DNA from: Methyloversatilis universalis EHg5
GTDB lineage: Bacteria > Pseudomonadota > Gammaproteobacteria > Burkholderiales > Rhodocyclaceae
Length of the DNA: 64,000 nt
Reading direction: 5' to 3'
Assembly: GCF_000378945.1 (NCBI RefSeq)
Contig: NZ_KB900539.1
Coordinates: 1-64,000 of the forward strand
The number at the start of each line of letters is the position of its first letter. The stretch's first letter is position 1. The notes beneath the pieces are model-generated. The model saw only the letters and a program-made list of their open reading frames with translations. It searched no databases and was not told where the DNA came from. The position numbers and the translations under genes are program-made. Below, piece by piece: positions 20,575-30,310 of this stretch.

Positions 20575-22767
20575 TCAGCCGTTCGACACCTGGCTGCCGG
20601 CCGCCAGCCCGAAAGTCCGCGCGAACTGTTCCGCCGACAACGCCTGCCCGAACAGATAGCCCTGGCCGTCGGTGCAGCCTTCGTTAAACAGCCGGATGCG
20701 CTGCACGTCGCGCTCTATGCCCTCGGCGATGCTCTCCAGCTCGAAGCTGCGGGCAATGTCCAGGATGGCGCGCACCACCGACGCATCGCGCTCCGATTCC
20801 AGCATGCCGTCGACGAATGAGCGGTCTATCTTGATCCGGGTCAGCGGGTAGCGCTTGAGCAGGCTGAGCGAGGCGTAGCCGGTGCCGAAGTCGTCGAAGG
20901 ACACGCCCACCCCGAGCGCCCTCAGCCGCTGCAGCGTGTCCAGCACCCGGTCATCGTGGTCGAGCACGATGTTTTCGGTGACTTCCAGTTCCAGCGCGTC
21001 GGGCGGAAGGCCGTAGCGGTCGAGCACTTCGGCGACCTCAGCCACCAGATCGCCGACCCGGAACTGGGCGCTGAAAAGATTCACGCCTATCCGGAAATGC
21101 GGCGCGCCGTTGCGCCGCCAGAACGCGGTCTGGGCGCAGGCCTCTTCCAGCGTCCAGCTGCCGACCATGGCGGCCAGCGGTCCGCCTTCGAGTGCCGGCA
21201 GGAAAGCCGCTGGCGCCAGCAGCCCGCGTTCCGGATGCAGCCAGCGTATCAGGGCCTCCGCGCCGCTCAGCCTGCCGTCCGCCAGCCTGACCTGAGGCTG
21301 ATAGAACATCAGGAATTCGCCCTCGTGTGCGGCCCGGTGCAGTTCCATGCTGTACAGCCGCCGCGCCACCGCTTCCATGCGCAAGGCCGGCAGATAGGTG
21401 AAGCACTGCGCGCGACCGACCTTCTTCGCCTTGAACAGCGCCAGATCCGCATTGCCGATCAGTTCCAGCGCTTCGGCCGCGTGCAGCGGCGCCAGCGCGA
21501 TGCCGGCACTGGCGGCCACCCCCACCTCGTGTCCGTCGATCACGATGGGTGTTTCGATCGAATTCAGCAGCGCCTGCGCGATTCCGGTGGCCCGTTCCAG
21601 GCTGTCCATGTCGGTCAGCAGCAGCGCGAATTCGTCGCCACCGATGCGTGCCGCGAGGTCGTGCTCGCCGGCGCAGGCCTCCAGCCGCCGCGCGACCTGC
21701 TGCAGGATGCCGTCGCCGATGGCGTGGCCCAGCGTGTCATTCACGTCCTTGAAGCCGTCCAGATCGATCATGACGACGGCCACCTGCTGCGACCCTGTCA
21801 GTGCACGCTCCACGCTGCGGAAGAAGGCGGCCCGGTTGGCCAGCCCGGTCAGGCCGTCGGTGGTGGCCATCCGGCGCAGTGCGTTTTCGCGTTCATGGCG
21901 CTCGGTGCAGTCCTGCAGATGAGCGCTGAAAGTGATGCCGCGCGCCTCCCGGTGCAGGAACAGCGTCAGCCCGAGCAGCAGTTGCGTACCGTCGCTGCGC
22001 AGGCCGATGATGTCTCGGGGCACCGTAAGCCCGTCCAGCGATGCCTGCGCTGCGGCCTGCGCAAGCAGGGTGCGGAAGGCGGGGCGCTCCTGTGCCGGCA
22101 GCAGCGCGTCGGCCGGTGTGCCGGCACAGCGTTGCGGGTCGATGCCGAGCAGTGCGGCCGCAGCGGCGTTGCAGCCTATCAGCAGCCCGCCGGCATCGAA
22201 GGCGATCAGCGGGTTCGGTGCGTTCTTCGCGAAATCGTCGAAGGCAGGGCGGCCGTGCTCGGGGGCCGCCTCGATGCGGCGCAGTTCCATGCGGTCGGCG
22301 GCCATCTTCGCCAGTTCGCGCAGGCGCTCGCAGTCCTCGTCGCTGAAATCCGCGTGTGGCTGGCTGTCGATCACGCACAGCGCGCCCAGCGCATGACCGT
22401 CCGGCGACAGCAGCGGCACGCCGGCATAGAAGCGCAGCCCGGCTGAACCGGTGACCAGCGGGTTGTCATGGAAGCGTTCGTCCAGCAGTGCGTCCGGCAC
22501 CACCATCACTTCGCGCTGGTTGATCGCGTGCGCGCAGAAAGACACGTCGCGCCGCATGTCGACCGCCTGGTCTATGCCGGTGCTGGCGGCGAAGAACACA
22601 TGGTCGCTGCCGATCAGGTTCACCGCGGCCACCGGCATGCCGAACATGCGCGTCGCGATGCGCACCACCGGGTCCAGACTGGGCAGCGCATGGCTGCTGT
22701 CCAGCCCATAGGCAGCCAGCGCCATGAGGCGTTCCGGTTCTGACGGAAGAATGGAAGGACATTTCAT
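20575..22767 (-). CDS. GAF-PAS-GGDEF-EAL cyclic-di-GMP enzyme
   Basis: This soluble 730-residue protein would make and/or degrade c-di-GMP in response to a signal. In order it has a GAF domain (about 20-165), a PAS domain (about 178-290), GGDEF (motif at 376-380, metal Asp near 336) and EAL (EAL at 504-506, DDFGTG at 625-630, then IKIDRSFV, AEGIE and QGYLFG). Both enzymatic signatures look intact. There is no RxxD inhibitory site before GGDEF. No transmembrane helix is seen, so it is probably cytoplasmic. It stands alone, convergent with the NAT gene, and its ligand is unknown. Confidence 0.92.
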   Translation of the reverse strand: MKCPSILPSEPERLMALAAYGLDSSHALPSLDPVVRIATRMFGMPVAAVNLIGSDHVFFAASTGIDQAVDMRRDVSFCAHAINQREVMVVPDALLDERFHDNPLVTGSAGLRFYAGVPLLSPDGHALGALCVIDSQPHADFSDEDCERLRELAKMAADRMELRRIEAAPEHGRPAFDDFAKNAPNPLIAFDAGGLLIGCNAAAAALLGIDPQRCAGTPADALLPAQERPAFRTLLAQAAAQASLDGLTVPRDIIGLRSDGTQLLLGLTLFLHREARGITFSAHLQDCTERHERENALRRMATTDGLTGLANRAAFFRSVERALTGSQQVAVVMIDLDGFKDVNDTLGHAIGDGILQQVARRLEACAGEHDLAARIGGDEFALLLTDMDSLERATGIAQALLNSIETPIVIDGHEVGVAASAGIALAPLHAAEALELIGNADLALFKAKKVGRAQCFTYLPALRMEAVARRLYSMELHRAAHEGEFLMFYQPQVRLADGRLSGAEALIRWLHPERGLLAPAAFLPALEGGPLAAMVGSWTLEEACAQTAFWRRNGAPHFRIGVNLFSAQFRVGDLVAEVAEVLDRYGLPPDALELEVTENIVLDHDDRVLDTLQRLRALGVGVSFDDFGTGYASLSLLKRYPLTRIKIDRSFVDGMLESERDASVVRAILDIARSFELESIAEGIERDVQRIRLFNEGCTDGQGYLFGQALSAEQFARTFGLAAGSQVSNG

Positions 22768-22989
22768 CGCGATATCCCGATAGGGAACGGACAGGCCTTT
22801 GCAGGGGCCGTCCGCTCTGATCTGCAGGAATGGCGGTCGGGTCGACCGGCATATTCATCCATATGGTATGCCGATCCAGCATATGCGGACTGTACGCCAC
22901 ACCTCAGGTCATGGATGTTGCCGACGCATTTTGTTTCAGCGCATCTGTACCGTTCAGTTGCGGTATTCCACTCGTGAGCGCATCAGTGG

Positions 22990-23943
22990 ATGCTTCATGG
23001 CGTCTGTCCGCACGCTGCAGTTTTCGACAAGACAAGGCTGGCTGATCGGGCCCAGACTACGGTTTTGTCCCGTTCTGCCGCCGTGCTTTCGCTGCTTGCC
23101 CCCGTGCTGTTCGTGCTGGTCTGGTCCACCGGCTTCATCGTCGCCCGCGCGATCGATGGCGTGGCCGACCCGTCGCTGTTCCTGCTTGCGCGCTTCACGC
23201 TGACCACGCTGATGTACGCAGCGCTGGGTCTGGCGCTGCGGGCGGCCTGGCCGGCGCGTGCGCAGTGGCCCAAGCACTTCGTAGCCGGCGGTCTGCTGCA
23301 GGGCGTTTACATGGGCGGCGGCTACTGGGCGGTGGCGCACGGCCTGTCGCCGGCGGTGATGGCGCTGCTGGCCACGCTGCAGCCGATGCTGACCGCACTG
23401 ATCGCGCAGCGCCTGTTCGCCGAGCCGCTGGGCCGGCATTTCTGGGGCGGTCTGGCGGCCGGTGCGCTGGGCGTGCTGATGGTGCTGGCGCCGCGCTTGT
23501 CCGCGGTCGGGCCGGAAGCGCTGTCGCCGCTGGTGGTGGGCGTGGCACTGCTGTCGGTGGCCGGTATTACCGCCGGCACGCTGGTGCAGAAAAGCTCGAT
23601 CGCCGCCGCCGACCTGTTCACCTCCAGCGCGCTGCAGAACGCCGGCGGTGCGCTGATCTGTCTGTGCGCCGCGCTGGCACTCGGCGAGTCACTCTGGGTG
23701 CCTGGCCCGGCGCTGTGGGGCGCGCTGGCGTGGGCGGTGCTCGGCCTGTCGGCCATCGGCAGCACGCTGCTGGTGTGGATGGTGCGCCACGGTTCGGCCG
23801 CGCGGGTGAGCGTGCTGGTGCTGCTGGTGCCGCCGCTGGCCGCGGTGCAGGCGGCGCTGCTGTTCGGCGAGCGGCTCAGTCCGCTGCAGATCGGCGGCTT
23901 CGCGCTGGCCCTGGGTGGCGTGCTACTGTGCCGGCGTCGCTGA
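22990..23943 (+). CDS. EamA/DMT-family transporter
   Basis: This is a predicted inner-membrane exporter of small metabolites with ten hydrophobic helices arranged as two EamA repeats. The first opens with VLFVLVWSTGFIVAR, and the second has FGERLSPLQIGGFALALGG near the end. The start is uncertain. ATG 22990 adds about 25 hydrophilic residues with no family match. TTG 23065 or GTG 23080 would give a more usual N-terminus. The AraC-type regulator begins 11 bases after the stop, so the two are likely co-transcribed. Substrate unknown. Confidence 0.85.
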   Translation: MLHGVCPHAAVFDKTRLADRAQTTVLSRSAAVLSLLAPVLFVLVWSTGFIVARAIDGVADPSLFLLARFTLTTLMYAALGLALRAAWPARAQWPKHFVAGGLLQGVYMGGGYWAVAHGLSPAVMALLATLQPMLTALIAQRLFAEPLGRHFWGGLAAGALGVLMVLAPRLSAVGPEALSPLVVGVALLSVAGITAGTLVQKSSIAAADLFTSSALQNAGGALICLCAALALGESLWVPGPALWGALAWAVLGLSAIGSTLLVWMVRHGSAARVSVLVLLVPPLAAVQAALLFGERLSPLQIGGFALALGGVLLCRRR

Positions 23944-23953
23944 AAGTCATGCC

Positions 23954-24718
23954 ATGCACGCCGCCGATCCCAATGTCGATACCCGCTGCTACGCCGCCGA
24001 ACCGGCCGGGCACGCGCACGACTTCCATCAGGTGGTGCTGGGCGGCGACGGCGGTACCGAACTGGAGGTGGAGGGCCACCTGCACCGGGTCGACGCCGGC
24101 GCCGGGCTGGTGATTCCGGCCGGCACCCGGCACGACTACCGTGGCCTGGACCACGGCAACCGCCAGCTGGTGGTGGACCTGCCAGCCGACTCGGTCGCCC
24201 TGCCCCGCGCGCTGTTCGAGTGCCCGCGTCCCTTCGCGATCGACGCCGCCTTGCGCGGCCGGGTGCAGCCGCTGCTCGGTGTGCGCGACAGCAGCGTGTC
24301 GCGGCCGCGTCACTGGATGCTGGCCGCCCGCTTCGCCGACGATCTGGCGCGCCGCCTGCATGCCGCCCCGGTGGCGCACGACGCCCGCCGCTTTCCGGTC
24401 GCCCGCATCGACGGCTGGCTGCGCGCCCACGCCGGCGAGCCGCCGTCGCTGGCGGTGCTGGCCACGCATTTCGGCTACGGCCCGCGGCGCTTCCACGACC
24501 TGTTCGTCGATGCCTTCGGCGAAGCGCCCCACCGCTACCTGACCCGCCTGCGGCTGGACGCCGCACTCGCCCTGCTCGACCGGCCCGACTGCACGCTGGC
24601 CGATATCGCCGCCGACACCGGTTTCGCCGACCAGAGTGCCTTCACCCGCCGCTTCACCCAGCGTTTCGGCCAGCCACCCGGCCACTGGCGCCGCGCTGCG
24701 GCTAGCATGGCGGCCTGA
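23954..24718 (+). CDS. AraC-family regulator with cupin sensor
   Basis: The 254-residue protein has an N-terminal cupin-like sensory half (HAHDFHQVVLGG, then VIPAGTRHDYRGLD) and a C-terminal double helix-turn-helix domain (about 155-250: LAVLATHFGYGPRRFHDLF, then IAADTGFADQSAFTRRF). This arrangement is typical of AraC regulators that respond to a small ligand. I take the ATG at 23954 (MHAADPN). It follows the EamA transporter closely and may control it; the ligand is not evident. Its stop is 20 bases before the next gene. Confidence 0.88.
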   Translation: MHAADPNVDTRCYAAEPAGHAHDFHQVVLGGDGGTELEVEGHLHRVDAGAGLVIPAGTRHDYRGLDHGNRQLVVDLPADSVALPRALFECPRPFAIDAALRGRVQPLLGVRDSSVSRPRHWMLAARFADDLARRLHAAPVAHDARRFPVARIDGWLRAHAGEPPSLAVLATHFGYGPRRFHDLFVDAFGEAPHRYLTRLRLDAALALLDRPDCTLADIAADTGFADQSAFTRRFTQRFGQPPGHWRRAAASMAA

Positions 24719-24738
24719 ACTTCGCGCCGAGCGCCGTC

Positions 24739-26112
24739 ATGCCCCACACCCCGGACAGTCCGAAAGCTTCCGCCGACACCGAACACCTGCTGGCGCGCGC
24801 CCACATCGAGGGCGTGGACGAGGCGACCTGGCTGGACGTGATCCAGCGCATGGACGAGGTGTATTCGCAGCTGGTGAGCGACGAAATCGCGCTCGAACAG
24901 AAGAACGTCGAGCTGGAAGAGTCGCAGCAGTTCATCTTCAGCGTCATGTCCGCCATGTCGGACGTGCTGCTGGTGTGCAACGAGCGCGGCGAAATCGAGG
25001 AAACCAATGCCGCGCTGTGCGAACTGGTCGGCCGCAGCGATGACCAGCTGAACGGCACGCCGGTGTACTCGCTGCTGGCCGATGAAGCGAGCGTGGCGCG
25101 GCTGCGCGGCATTCTGGGCGACGCCAATCCGTCACGCCGCGGCGCCGCCGCCGAACTGAACCTGCTGGATGCCGAAGGCCGGCCGGTGCCGGTGGACGCC
25201 AACCTCACGCCGCGCTTCGCGCGCAACGGCCGGCGCGCCGGCACCGTGTTCGTCGGCCGGCCCACCGCCGAACTGAAGCGCGCCTATCACGAACTGCGCG
25301 AGGCGCACGAAGCGCTCAAGCTGGCGCAGCAGCAGCTGCTGCATTCGGAAAAGATGGCTTCGCTCGGCCGTCTGGTGGCCGGCGTGGCGCACGAACTGAA
25401 CAACCCGATCAGCTTCGTGCTCGGCAACGTGCATGCGCTGAAGAAGTACAGCGAGCGCATGGGCCGCTACATCGACGCGGTGCATGAAGGCGCCAGCGAC
25501 GAAGAGCTGGCCGCGATGCGGGTGAAGCTGCGCATCGAGCACCTGCTGAAGGATCTGCCTTCGCTGATCGAAGGCACGGTGGAAGGCGCGCAGCGCACCG
25601 CCGACATCGTCAATGGCCTGAAGCGCTTTTCCGCGGTCGATTCCGGCAGCCGCGAGCCGGTGGATCTGAACACTGTCATCCGTCGCGCCATCCACTGGAT
25701 ACGCAAGGGCAGCACCGCCGACATCGAACTGGACTGGACGCCGGGCGAACCCTGCATCGTGCAGGGCAGCGCCGGCCAGCTGCAGCAGGTGGTGATGAAT
25801 CTGCTGCAGAACGCCTGCGATGCCGCCGGCACCGACGGCCAGACCGTCCGTCTCGACCTCGCCTGCGAAGGTCGTGGCGACACGGTGCGCATGACCCTGC
25901 GCGACAGTGGCCCGGGCATCCCGGACGAATACCTGTCGCGCATCTTCGAACCCTTCTTCACCACCAAGCCGGTGGGCAAAGGCACCGGGCTGGGCCTGTC
26001 CATCAGCTACGGCATCGTCGAACAGCACGGCGGCACGCTCACCGCGCTCAACCACCCGAAGGGCGGCGCCGAATTCGTGCTCGAACTGCCACGCACAGAT
26101 TCACCGTCATAA
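24739..26112 (+). CDS. hupT: soluble PAS histidine kinase, probable HupT/HoxJ
   Basis: This 457-residue cytoplasmic kinase has an N-terminal helix and coiled-coil segment (about 25-65), one PAS domain (about 65-170), a HisKA domain with H218 in VAHELNNP, and an HATPase domain ([39 protein letters not shown]). No membrane helix is present. The N-terminal pattern ([15 protein letters not shown], then [18 protein letters not shown]) and the stretch after the H-box match what I recall of HupT/HoxJ kinases, which take the signal from the H2-sensing HupUV hydrogenase. No response regulator lies beside it. HupUV and HupR/HoxA are encoded at 59520-63716 without their kinase, so this gene would complete that system. 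The assignment is from remembered family features, not a search. Confidence 0.72.
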   Translation: MPHTPDSPKASADTEHLLARAHIEGVDEATWLDVIQRMDEVYSQLVSDEIALEQKNVELEESQQFIFSVMSAMSDVLLVCNERGEIEETNAALCELVGRSDDQLNGTPVYSLLADEASVARLRGILGDANPSRRGAAAELNLLDAEGRPVPVDANLTPRFARNGRRAGTVFVGRPTAELKRAYHELREAHEALKLAQQQLLHSEKMASLGRLVAGVAHELNNPISFVLGNVHALKKYSERMGRYIDAVHEGASDEELAAMRVKLRIEHLLKDLPSLIEGTVEGAQRTADIVNGLKRFSAVDSGSREPVDLNTVIRRAIHWIRKGSTADIELDWTPGEPCIVQGSAGQLQQVVMNLLQNACDAAGTDGQTVRLDLACEGRGDTVRMTLRDSGPGIPDEYLSRIFEPFFTTKPVGKGTGLGLSISYGIVEQHGGTLTALNHPKGGAEFVLELPRTDSPS

Positions 26113-26171
26113 GGTGGGGCGGCGTTTGCCCGATGGCGGACTGAAACCGCCTGCGGCCCTGCACGGGCTGC

Positions 26172-26249
26172 ATCGCGGCGGGGGCGCCGCTCCCACGGCA
26201 ACTGCCGCGAGCGGAGCTGTTTCTGTGGGAGCGACGCCCCCGTCGCGAT
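26172..26249. repeat. inverted REP-like pair (copy A)
   Basis: Two ~25-base units related to GTGGGAGCGGCGCCCCCGCC face each other: 26172-26196 in complement and 26225-26249 direct. The same unit recurs in inverted pairs at 35906-35994 and 61099-61189. This pair sits between two convergent genes, where it may serve as a bidirectional terminator or mRNA-end structure. It resembles REP/BIME elements. Confidence 0.8.
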
Positions 26250-26279
26250 CGGCCGCCTGCGAGAACCGAGCTGCAGCCC

Positions 26280-27296
26280 TTACGCTGCCTTGCGCAGCAC
26301 GATGCGCCCGGCCATGCCGGCGCAGCCGAAGGCTTCGAAGCGTTCGATGCAGAGGTCGCGGGCGGCGGCCATGGCGTCTTTCATGAACTTGCGCGGGTCG
26401 AATTCCGACGGGTCCTTGGCCATGGCGCGGCGCATGGCGCCGGTCATCGCGAGGCGGATGTCGGTGTCGATGTTCACCTTGCGCACGCCGTGGCGGATGC
26501 CTTCCTGGATTTCCTCGACCGGCACGCCGTAGGTTTCGCGGATGTCGCCGCCGTGCTCGCGGATGATGCCCAGCCAGTCCTGCGGCACGCTGCTGGAGCC
26601 GTGCATCACCAGGTGGGTGTTCGGGATGCGCGCGTGGATGGCCTTGATGCGGTCGATGGCGAGGATGTCGCCGGTCGGCTTGCGGCTGAACTTGTAGGCG
26701 CCGTGGCTGGTGCCGATGGCGATGGCCAGCGCATCGACGCCGGTGGCGGCGACGAATTCGGCGGCCTGGTCCGGGTCGGTCAGCATCTGGTCGTGGGTGA
26801 GCACGCCGGCCGCGCCGACGCCGTCTTCCTCGCCGGCGGTGCCGGATTCCAGCGAGCCGAGGCAGCCCAGTTCGCCTTCGACCGACACGCCGACCGCGTG
26901 CGCCATGTCGACCACGCGGCGGGTCACGTCCACGTTGTATTCGTAGCTGGCCGGCGTCTTCGCGTCTTCCATCAGCGAGCCGTCCATCATGACGCTGGTG
27001 AAGCCGGAGCGGATGGCCTGCACGCATACCGCCGGGCTGGCGCCGTGGTCCTGGTGCAGCACGATGGGCAGCTCCGGATACATTTCCGCGGCCGCTTCCA
27101 CCATGCGGCGCAGGAAGGGCTCGCCGGCGTACTTCCGGGCGCCGGCCGAGGCCTGCAGGATGACCGGCGCATTCACCTTCTGCGCCGCCTGCATGATGGC
27201 CTGTATCTGTTCAAGGTTGTTGATGTTGAAAGCGGGCACGCCGTAGCCGTGTTCGGCGGCGTGATCGAGCAGCTGGCGCAGGGAAATCATGGGCAT
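26280..27296 (-). CDS. cbbA: class II fructose-1,6-bisphosphate aldolase CbbA
   Basis: This zinc aldolase joins dihydroxyacetone phosphate to glyceraldehyde-3-phosphate (and to erythrose-4-phosphate) in the Calvin cycle. The 338-residue protein shows the Zn/active-site pattern: H81-Q-D-H84 in [17 protein letters not shown] further on, MHGSSSV with the third His, and NIDTDIRLA. It is the last gene of the cbb operon, downstream of the GAPDH-like gene. The start may be the first or third codon (MPM). Length and motifs fit the CbbA class of autotrophic proteobacteria. Confidence 0.95.
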   Translation of the reverse strand: MPMISLRQLLDHAAEHGYGVPAFNINNLEQIQAIMQAAQKVNAPVILQASAGARKYAGEPFLRRMVEAAAEMYPELPIVLHQDHGASPAVCVQAIRSGFTSVMMDGSLMEDAKTPASYEYNVDVTRRVVDMAHAVGVSVEGELGCLGSLESGTAGEEDGVGAAGVLTHDQMLTDPDQAAEFVAATGVDALAIAIGTSHGAYKFSRKPTGDILAIDRIKAIHARIPNTHLVMHGSSSVPQDWLGIIREHGGDIRETYGVPVEEIQEGIRHGVRKVNIDTDIRLAMTGAMRRAMAKDPSEFDPRKFMKDAMAAARDLCIERFEAFGCAGMAGRIVLRKAA

Positions 27297-27400
27297 GCGG
27301 TTCTCCTTGAAGGACGGTGCGAAATAAAAAAATCGGGACGGCGGGAAAACGCGGACGCGGGCGTCCGGACTGCTGCGGTTTCAGGCTTGAGGGCGTCGCA

Positions 27401-28264
27401 TCACGACGCCTTCCATACGGCGGCGGTATCGACCATGCGGTGCGCGTAACCGCGGTCGCCGCGGTAGCCGGCGCACACCTTCACCACGCGGCCGGACACC
27501 TGGGTCCAGCCGGCTTCGAAGATGCATGAGCGGGTGTCGCGGTCGGACAGCGCGGTGCTGAACGGTGTGTCGCCGTAGCGCACGATGTCCGCCCAGTCGC
27601 CGAAGGCGGCGGCCTGCATCAGGCTGTTCACCTCTTCGACCGTGGTGGTGCGCTCGGCGACGAACACCATGCCGATCAGCGAGGCGTGTACGCCGGGCAT
27701 GCGCATCGGTTCGGTTTCGTCGAAACAGTGGTCCAGTTCGGGCAGCACCCGGTGCAGGTGGTCGGCGGCGCCGGTGCGCAGCGGCAGTGCGAAGCCGTCG
27801 CCCTCGACGTCGTGCGGGCGGCTGTACACCGCGGTGAGCATGGCGTTGGAAATGCCCAGCGCGTCATGCAGCACCCGCGCCACCGGCGCGATGCCGTGGG
27901 TGGCGCGACAGGCGCCGTGTACCGCGCGGTGGCTGGGCCGCAGCGCGCGGTGGTTAACGCCATACACGACCGTGGTGTCGGCACCGCGGGCGGCCGGTGC
28001 GCAGCTCAGTACCCGCCGCGCACCGGCGGCCAGATGGGTGCGCGCGTCGCGGCCGCTGCAGTCGAACACGATGTCGACCGCGTGCCGCTTCCACGGCAGA
28101 CGGCGCGCGTCGCGCTCGCGGCTGCGCGGGACGATGCCGGCACCCCCGGCATCCCCGCTCGGCGTGTTCAGTACGACCAGATCCAGGTCGTCCCGTCCGG
28201 CCAGCGCGTGCAGCACGCTGGCCGCCATGGCGCCGCTGCCGTCGACCGCGACGCGCACGCTCAC
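27401..28264 (-). CDS. degenerate GAPDH-like protein at the cbbG position
   Basis: In many cbb operons cbbG (glyceraldehyde-3-phosphate dehydrogenase) follows cbbT. This 287-residue protein aligns with GAPDH along its length (VVYGVNH, TTVEEVN, VSGRVVKVC, near-C-terminal RMVDT) but is about 45 residues short and has lost key sites. NASCTTN is replaced by HGACRATH: C119 is kept but its partners are not. The catalytic HAYT is replaced around Y147 (AVYSRP). The GFGRIGR nucleotide loop reads GSGAMAA. The RRAR and SMIPT segments are absent. It starts at GTG 28264, overlapping the transketolase stop by 4 bases. The frame is intact, so I infer a pseudoenzyme or repurposed protein rather than an active GAPDH. 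Confidence 0.75.
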   Translation of the reverse strand: MSVRVAVDGSGAMAASVLHALAGRDDLDLVVLNTPSGDAGGAGIVPRSRERDARRLPWKRHAVDIVFDCSGRDARTHLAAGARRVLSCAPAARGADTTVVYGVNHRALRPSHRAVHGACRATHGIAPVARVLHDALGISNAMLTAVYSRPHDVEGDGFALPLRTGAADHLHRVLPELDHCFDETEPMRMPGVHASLIGMVFVAERTTTVEEVNSLMQAAAFGDWADIVRYGDTPFSTALSDRDTRSCIFEAGWTQVSGRVVKVCAGYRGDRGYAHRMVDTAAVWKAS

Positions 28265-30300
28265 GGCTGCTCCGTCGTGGCGAGCAGGGCCCGCGCACGG
28301 GCGGCCACCGCGTCCGGCGTGATGCCGAACTGCTGGAACAGCTGGCCGGCCGGTGCCGATTCGCCGAAGCGGTCCAGGCCGACCACATCGCCGCGTTCGC
28401 CGACGTACTTCCACCACAGTCCGGTGCTGCCGGCTTCCACCGCGATGCGCGGCAGCGCACGCGGAATCACGGTTTCCCGCCAGTGCGCGTCCTGCCGTTC
28501 GAATACCTCGACGCAGGGCACGGACACCACGCGGGCGGCGATGCCTTCCGCCGCCAGCAGCTCCGCCGCCAGCAGCGCGATGCCGACTTCGGAGCCGGTC
28601 GCGATCAGGCACAGCCGGGCGTCGCGTGGCGCGCGCAGCACGTAGCCGCCGCGCGCGATGTCATCGATGCGCGGCGTGCCGTCGCCGGCGTGCGGCAGCG
28701 CCTGGCGCGACAGCAGCAGGCAGGCCGGGCCCGGCTGCGGACCCGTGCCGCGGCGCAGCGCCTCGCGCCAGGCCACCGCGGTTTCGGTGGCATCGCCCGG
28801 CCGCCACACATCGACGCCCGGAATCAGCCGCAGGCTGGCCGCGTGTTCCACCGGCTGGTGGGTCGGGCCGTCTTCGCCGAGGCCGATCGAGTCGTGGGTG
28901 AACACATAGGTGACCGGCAGGTTCATCAGCGCCGACATGCGTATCGCGTTGCGCGCGTAGTCGGAGAAGGTGAGGAAGGTGCCGCCGTACGGACGATAGC
29001 CACCGTGCAGCGCGATGCCATTCATCACCGCCGACATGCCGAATTCGCGCACGCCGTAATGCACGTGGTTGCCGGTGCCGTCGCCCTTCAGCGGCCGATG
29101 GCCCTTCCAGTCGGTCAGGTTGGAGCCGGTCAGGTCGGCCGAGCCGCCCAGCAGTTCCGGAATCGCCGGTGCCACGATGTGCAGCGTGTCCTGCGAAGCC
29201 TTGCGGGTGGCCACCGAGGCGGCGCGCGCTTCGGCGGCGTCACAGGCGGCTTCGAGCGCACGCAGCGCGTCCGACGTGAGCGGGGCGTCGCGGCGCAGGC
29301 GCCGGCGCAGTTCGGCCGCCAGTTCCGGGAAGGCCTTGGCGTAGTTGTCGACCCGCTGCTGCCAGGCGCGGTGCGTGGCGGCGCCGCGCTCCTTCGCCGA
29401 CCAGGCGGCGCGCAGCGTCTCCGGAATCTCGAACGGTGCCGCACTCCAGCCCAGCGCTTCGCGGGTGAGCGCGATTTCGACGTCGCCCAGCGCCTCGCCG
29501 TGCGCCTTGGCGGTGCCGGCGCGGTTGGGCGAACCCTGGCCGATGCGCGTCCGGCAGCACACCAGCACCGGCTTGTCGCTGTCGCGGGCGGCCTCGATGG
29601 CGGCGTCCAGCGCCACCGGGTCGTGACCGTCCACATTGCGCACCACGGCCCAGCCATAGGCCTCGAAGCGGGCCGGCGTGTCGTCGGTGAACCAGCCGCT
29701 CACGTCGCCATCGATCGAAATGCCGTTGTCGTCGTAGAACACCACCAGCTTGTTCAGCTTCCAGGTGCCGGCCAGCGAACACACTTCGTGGCTGACGCCT
29801 TCCATCAGGCAGCCGTCGCCGACGAAGGCCCAGGTGCGGTGGTCGATCACCGTGTGGCCCGGCCGGTTGAATTCGGCGGCCAGGAGCTTCTCGGCGAGTG
29901 CCATGCCGACCGCGTTGGCGATGCCCTGGCCGAGCGGGCCGGTGGTGGTTTCAACGCCCGGCGTGACGTCGATCTCCGGATGGCCCGGCGTGCGTGAATG
30001 CAGCTGGCGGAAGCGGCGCAGCTCGTCCATCGGCAGGTCGTAACCGGTGAGATGCAGCAGCGCATACAGCAGCATCGAGCCGTGGCCGTTCGACAGCACG
30101 AAGCGGTCGCGGTCCGGCCACTGCGGGTCGGCCGGGTCGTGCTTCAGGTGGTGGCGCCACAGCGCCTCGGCGATGTCGGCCATGCCCATGGGCATGCCCG
30201 GGTGGCCGGAATTCGCGGCCTGCACCGCGTCCATGGCCAGCGCACGGATCGCGTTGGCGCACTGGGTGCGCAGAAAGAGCGGGGCGTTCATGTCGTTCAT
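28261..30300 (-). CDS. cbbT: transketolase CbbT
   Basis: Transketolase moves two-carbon units between sugar phosphates with thiamine diphosphate, regenerating pentoses in the Calvin cycle. The 679-residue protein has the full three-domain plan: ANSGHPGMPMGMADIA near residue 30, VGDGCLMEGVSHE (ThDP/Mg motif) at about 158, the GLGEDGPTHQPVEHAASLR pyrimidine-domain motif, and a C-terminal domain. The position in the cbb operon argues for the CbbT isoform. It lies just after phosphoribulokinase (10-base gap), and its stop overlaps the GAPDH-like start (GTGA). Confidence 0.95.
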   Translation of the reverse strand: MNDMNAPLFLRTQCANAIRALAMDAVQAANSGHPGMPMGMADIAEALWRHHLKHDPADPQWPDRDRFVLSNGHGSMLLYALLHLTGYDLPMDELRRFRQLHSRTPGHPEIDVTPGVETTTGPLGQGIANAVGMALAEKLLAAEFNRPGHTVIDHRTWAFVGDGCLMEGVSHEVCSLAGTWKLNKLVVFYDDNGISIDGDVSGWFTDDTPARFEAYGWAVVRNVDGHDPVALDAAIEAARDSDKPVLVCCRTRIGQGSPNRAGTAKAHGEALGDVEIALTREALGWSAAPFEIPETLRAAWSAKERGAATHRAWQQRVDNYAKAFPELAAELRRRLRRDAPLTSDALRALEAACDAAEARAASVATRKASQDTLHIVAPAIPELLGGSADLTGSNLTDWKGHRPLKGDGTGNHVHYGVREFGMSAVMNGIALHGGYRPYGGTFLTFSDYARNAIRMSALMNLPVTYVFTHDSIGLGEDGPTHQPVEHAASLRLIPGVDVWRPGDATETAVAWREALRRGTGPQPGPACLLLSRQALPHAGDGTPRIDDIARGGYVLRAPRDARLCLIATGSEVGIALLAAELLAAEGIAARVVSVPCVEVFERQDAHWRETVIPRALPRIAVEAGSTGLWWKYVGERGDVVGLDRFGESAPAGQLFQQFGITPDAVAARARALLATTEQP

Positions 30301-30310
30301 CGCGCTCTCC

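Noticed and set aside
20956-22446. 496-codon + strand frame over the GGDEF-EAL gene
   Set aside because: The - strand product has all GGDEF and EAL motifs. The + frame has none and is a shadow.
28265-28612. Longer GAPDH-like protein starting upstream at 28612
   Set aside because: The extra ~116 codons overlap transketolase out of frame and show no GAPDH homology. GTG 28264 in the GTGA overlap is the sensible start.
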